Below, piece after piece: positions 6,705 through 8,434 of a stretch of 8,434 bases of DNA. The stretch is from Gammaproteobacteria bacterium (GTDB lineage: Bacteria > Pseudomonadota > Gammaproteobacteria > Granulosicoccales > Granulosicoccaceae): positions 1-8,434 of the forward strand of contig JAHQVR010000099.1 of the NCBI GenBank assembly GCA_019634245.1, given 5' to 3'. Each line of letters starts with the position of its first letter. The first letter of the stretch is position 1. Below the pieces are notes generated by a model. That model did not search any database and was not told where the DNA came from. It saw only the letters and a list, made by a program, of their open reading frames with translations. A program made the translations under genes and the position numbers.

Positions 6705-7438
6705 ACGAGGAGGTAATTCGAATAGCGATGTGGAGTGGGCCTCGGAACATCTCTACTGCGATGATGCGTGCTTGGGAAAATCGTGCGGATACAGTAGTCG
6801 TGGATGAACCATTCTATGCCTGTTATCTGACGCACACCGGAATTGTTCACCCGATGCAGGAAGAAGTATTAGCGAGCCAAGCAAACAATTGGCAACAGGT
6901 AATCGATGGAGAGTTGAGTCGGTCTTTATCAGCAGAGCAAAGCATTCAGTACCAAAAGCACATGACGCATCATATGGTTGATGAAGTTTCGCCCAGCTGG
7001 TTCGCGTCACTTCGGCATGCGTTTTTGATTAGAAACCCGGCTGAAGTCGTGGTCTCGTACAGTAAGAAGCGAGCCGAGTTATCCGCCGATGACATCGGCT
7101 TTCGACGCCAGCGAGAATTATTTGAAAAGGTTCGTGCTCTAGGGATTGAGCCACCTGTGATAGAGTCCACTGATGTTCTAAAAGCACCGCGTGCCAGCTT
7201 ACAAAAATTGTGTGCAGCCCTAGCGGTACCGTTTGATTCTGCGATGCTCAGTTGGCCACAAGGCTGTCGGAGTTCGGATGGAGCCTGGGCGCCACACTGG
7301 TATCAGAACGTAGAAAACTCAACCGGGTTCGCACCCTATGAAGAGAAGCCAATACAATTATCGGCTGCTCAACAGCGTGTTGTGAACGAATGCCTTGACG
7401 ATTATCACGCGCTGGCTGAATACAAAATTAAACCATGA
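6701..7438 (+). CDS. Sulfotransferase-like P-loop protein, partner of the class IV aminotransferase homologue
   Basis: With the ATG at 6701 the product has 245 residues, with no signal peptide or membrane segment. It shows the two nucleotide sites of the PAPS sulfotransferase fold. A first strand (VIRIAMW) leads into the loop WSGPRNIST (residues 11-19), a variant of the usual 5'-phosphosulfate loop. HAFLIRNPAEVVVSY (106-120) matches the 3'-phosphate motif, with Arg111 and Ser119. Other likely family-conserved pieces are VVDEPFYACYL (33-43), WAPHWYQNV (196-204) and ENSTGF (205-210). These also match, from memory, the N-terminal half of plant branched-chain aminotransferase-like proteins, whose C-terminal half is a class IV aminotransferase. 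Both gene junctions are ATGA overlaps, so co-translation is likely. GTG at 6695 is an alternative start; ATG at 6728 would remove the first strand. Reaction and acceptor are unknown: PAPS-dependent sulfation, another nucleotide use or a non-enzymatic role are all possible. Confidence 0.8.
   Translation: MNEEVIRIAMWSGPRNISTAMMRAWENRADTVVVDEPFYACYLTHTGIVHPMQEEVLASQANNWQQVIDGELSRSLSAEQSIQYQKHMTHHMVDEVSPSWFASLRHAFLIRNPAEVVVSYSKKRAELSADDIGFRRQRELFEKVRALGIEPPVIESTDVLKAPRASLQKLCAALAVPFDSAMLSWPQGCRSSDGAWAPHWYQNVENSTGFAPYEEKPIQLSAAQQRVVNECLDDYHALAEYKIKP
6707..6714 (+). promoter_or_regulatory. Strong Shine-Dalgarno-like sequence inside the start of the P-loop gene
   Basis: GAGGAGGT at 6707-6714 is close to the ideal anti-16S match, but it lies just after the chosen ATG (6701) and 14 bases before the in-frame ATG at 6728. 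It is too far from 6728 to be an optimal site, and a protein starting there would lose the first beta strand. It may recruit ribosomes around the overlapping stop and start, or be chance from codons for Glu-Glu-Val. Confidence 0.35.
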
Positions 7439-8434
7439 CCATGAAACAACAAGCACTCCTTCTCTTTGCCGTTCTGATTGCCTTCCTGAGCGCCCCAACC
7501 GCCGTGGTTTCAGCTCAGCCAGTCGACAATTCTGCATTAGCCAAGCTGTTAGACAAGCACTGGGCAAAAGCCGAAGAAGAGCAGATCTTTTTTCGCAAAG
7601 ACCCTGATGCATTCCGTATGAATGGTGAATTGCCAGATGTCTCCGCTGAAGGTCGGGCTCGTCGCGCAGCGTTTAACCAAGACTTGCTCACAGAGCTAGC
7701 ACAAATCGATGTTGAAACTTTAAGTTCGCGCGATCAGGTTACGTTTAAGTTGTTTCAATATGAGCGACAAACCGAAGCGGCCAGCTATCTGCAGTTGGAT
7801 CATTTTTATCCCCTGCATTTTTATTCCAATTGGTTTTCTTACTTTGCCGGTGCACCGAATAACATGTCCTTCTTGAGTAAGCAGGACTATGAAAATTATT
7901 TGCTTAGCCTGGCGGACTTTCCGCGCTACAACCAACAGTTTATCGATAATGTGGAACAGGCGATCGAGGCCGGGCATGTCCACTACTGTGATAGTTTTCA
8001 AGGCTACGAAAAGCGCATCAGCAAGCACATTGTTGCGGACGTTAAAGACAGCGTGTTTTATGTCCCCTTGGCCACCATGCCGAGTAAGTTTGATCAAGCC
8101 AGCCGTGAGCGTTTTAAACAGCAAGTTAGCAAACTCATTGCTGAAATCGTGGTGCCGGAATACCGCAAGATTGAGAAGTTTTTCAAACAACGCTACATGC
8201 CGGCATGCCGAGATAAAGTCGGGATCACTGAGCTTGCTGGCGGAGAAGAGTATTATCAATATCTGATTCAGTACTACACCACGACAGATTACTCAGCTGA
8301 GCAAATCCATCAGCTTGGGCTTGATGAAGTCGCTCGTATCCGCGCCGAAATGCTGAGTTTAATAAAGAGCACCGGCTTTAAAGGGGAATTCAAAGAGTTT
8401 GTAAACTTCTTGCGCACTGATCCGCGTTTCTATA
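7435..8434 (+). CDS. Exported DUF885 family protein (putative metallopeptidase-like), cut at the window end
   Basis: An open frame of 333 codons runs from ATG 7435 to the edge without a stop, roughly the first half of a family usually near 600 residues. DUF885 proteins are largely uncharacterised, often exported, and related by their C-terminal HExxH region to zinc peptidases; that region would lie beyond the window, so catalysis cannot be judged here. The N-terminus is a Sec signal: MTMKQQ, a hydrophobic core, then a likely cut after VSA (Ala27). Family-typical text near the end includes GITELAGGEEYYQYL (about 263-277), YYTTTDYSAEQIHQLGLDEV (about 280-299) and FLRTDPRFY at the edge. The ATG overlaps the upstream TGA in ATGA (7435-7438). 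A second ATG at 7441 would also keep the signal peptide. No clear ribosome site is seen, so coupling to the upstream gene is likely. Peptide cleavage in the periplasm is inferred. Confidence 0.88.
   Translation, partial: MTMKQQALLLFAVLIAFLSAPTAVVSAQPVDNSALAKLLDKHWAKAEEEQIFFRKDPDAFRMNGELPDVSAEGRARRAAFNQDLLTELAQIDVETLSSRDQVTFKLFQYERQTEAASYLQLDHFYPLHFYSNWFSYFAGAPNNMSFLSKQDYENYLLSLADFPRYNQQFIDNVEQAIEAGHVHYCDSFQGYEKRISKHIVADVKDSVFYVPLATMPSKFDQASRERFKQQVSKLIAEIVVPEYRKIEKFFKQRYMPACRDKVGITELAGGEEYYQYLIQYYTTTDYSAEQIHQLGLDEVARIRAEMLSLIKSTGFKGEFKEFVNFLRTDPRFY

Noticed and set aside
7720..8259. Minus-strand open frame of 179 codons opposite the DUF885 gene
   Set aside because: The plus-strand frame has clear family motifs and a signal peptide, while the minus-strand frame shows no recognisable motif and no ribosome site.

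Overview
The window looks like part of a chromosome from a free-living, possibly marine, gammaproteobacterium. This rests on gene-family resemblance (a gamma-glutamyltransferase close to the E. coli enzyme, a Tat-exported PhoX, a YdeD-like EamA exporter, a DUF885 protein), moderate GC content and tight bacterial gene packing; no marker gene fixes the taxon. There are seven protein genes. The first is cut at its 5' end and the last at its 3' end. I see no RNA gene, CRISPR array, insertion sequence or attachment site, and no gene-free stretch longer than about 130 bases.

Layout. On the plus strand lie the 3' part of a gamma-glutamyltransferase gene (1-933), then a Tat-lipoprotein PhoX/DUF839 phosphatase (1009-2964) whose stop overlaps the GTG start of an EamA-type exporter (2961-3845). 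The exporter gene converges on a minus-strand pair: an exported M20 amidohydrolase (4345-5661) followed, 2 bases later, by a phosphinothricin-acetyltransferase-like GNAT protein (3842-4342). The convergent stop codons share TTAA, and a hairpin plus T-run that could end the plus-strand transcript lies inside the GNAT coding sequence. A 131-base divergent intergenic region holds a plausible sigma-70 promoter, a repeated GCTAAC element and a perfect 8-base palindrome. From it a plus-strand operon runs to the end of the window: a class IV aminotransferase homologue (5793-6704), a sulfotransferase-like P-loop protein (6701-7438) and an exported DUF885 protein (7435 to the edge). Each junction in this operon is an ATGA overlap.

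How the genes may work together. Most products act on amino acids or small peptides: gamma-glutamyl transfer, amino-acid export, N-acyl hydrolysis, N-acetylation, amino-acid transamination and peptide cleavage. The most interesting unit is the aminotransferase/sulfotransferase-like pair. As I recall, the same two domains occur fused in one plant protein, annotated as branched-chain aminotransferase-like, whose reaction is unknown to me. Here they are separate, overlapping genes. The aminotransferase also departs from the usual fold-type IV active-site pattern at the expected lysine and at the pyridine-nitrogen glutamate. This pair is the best candidate for an undescribed system.
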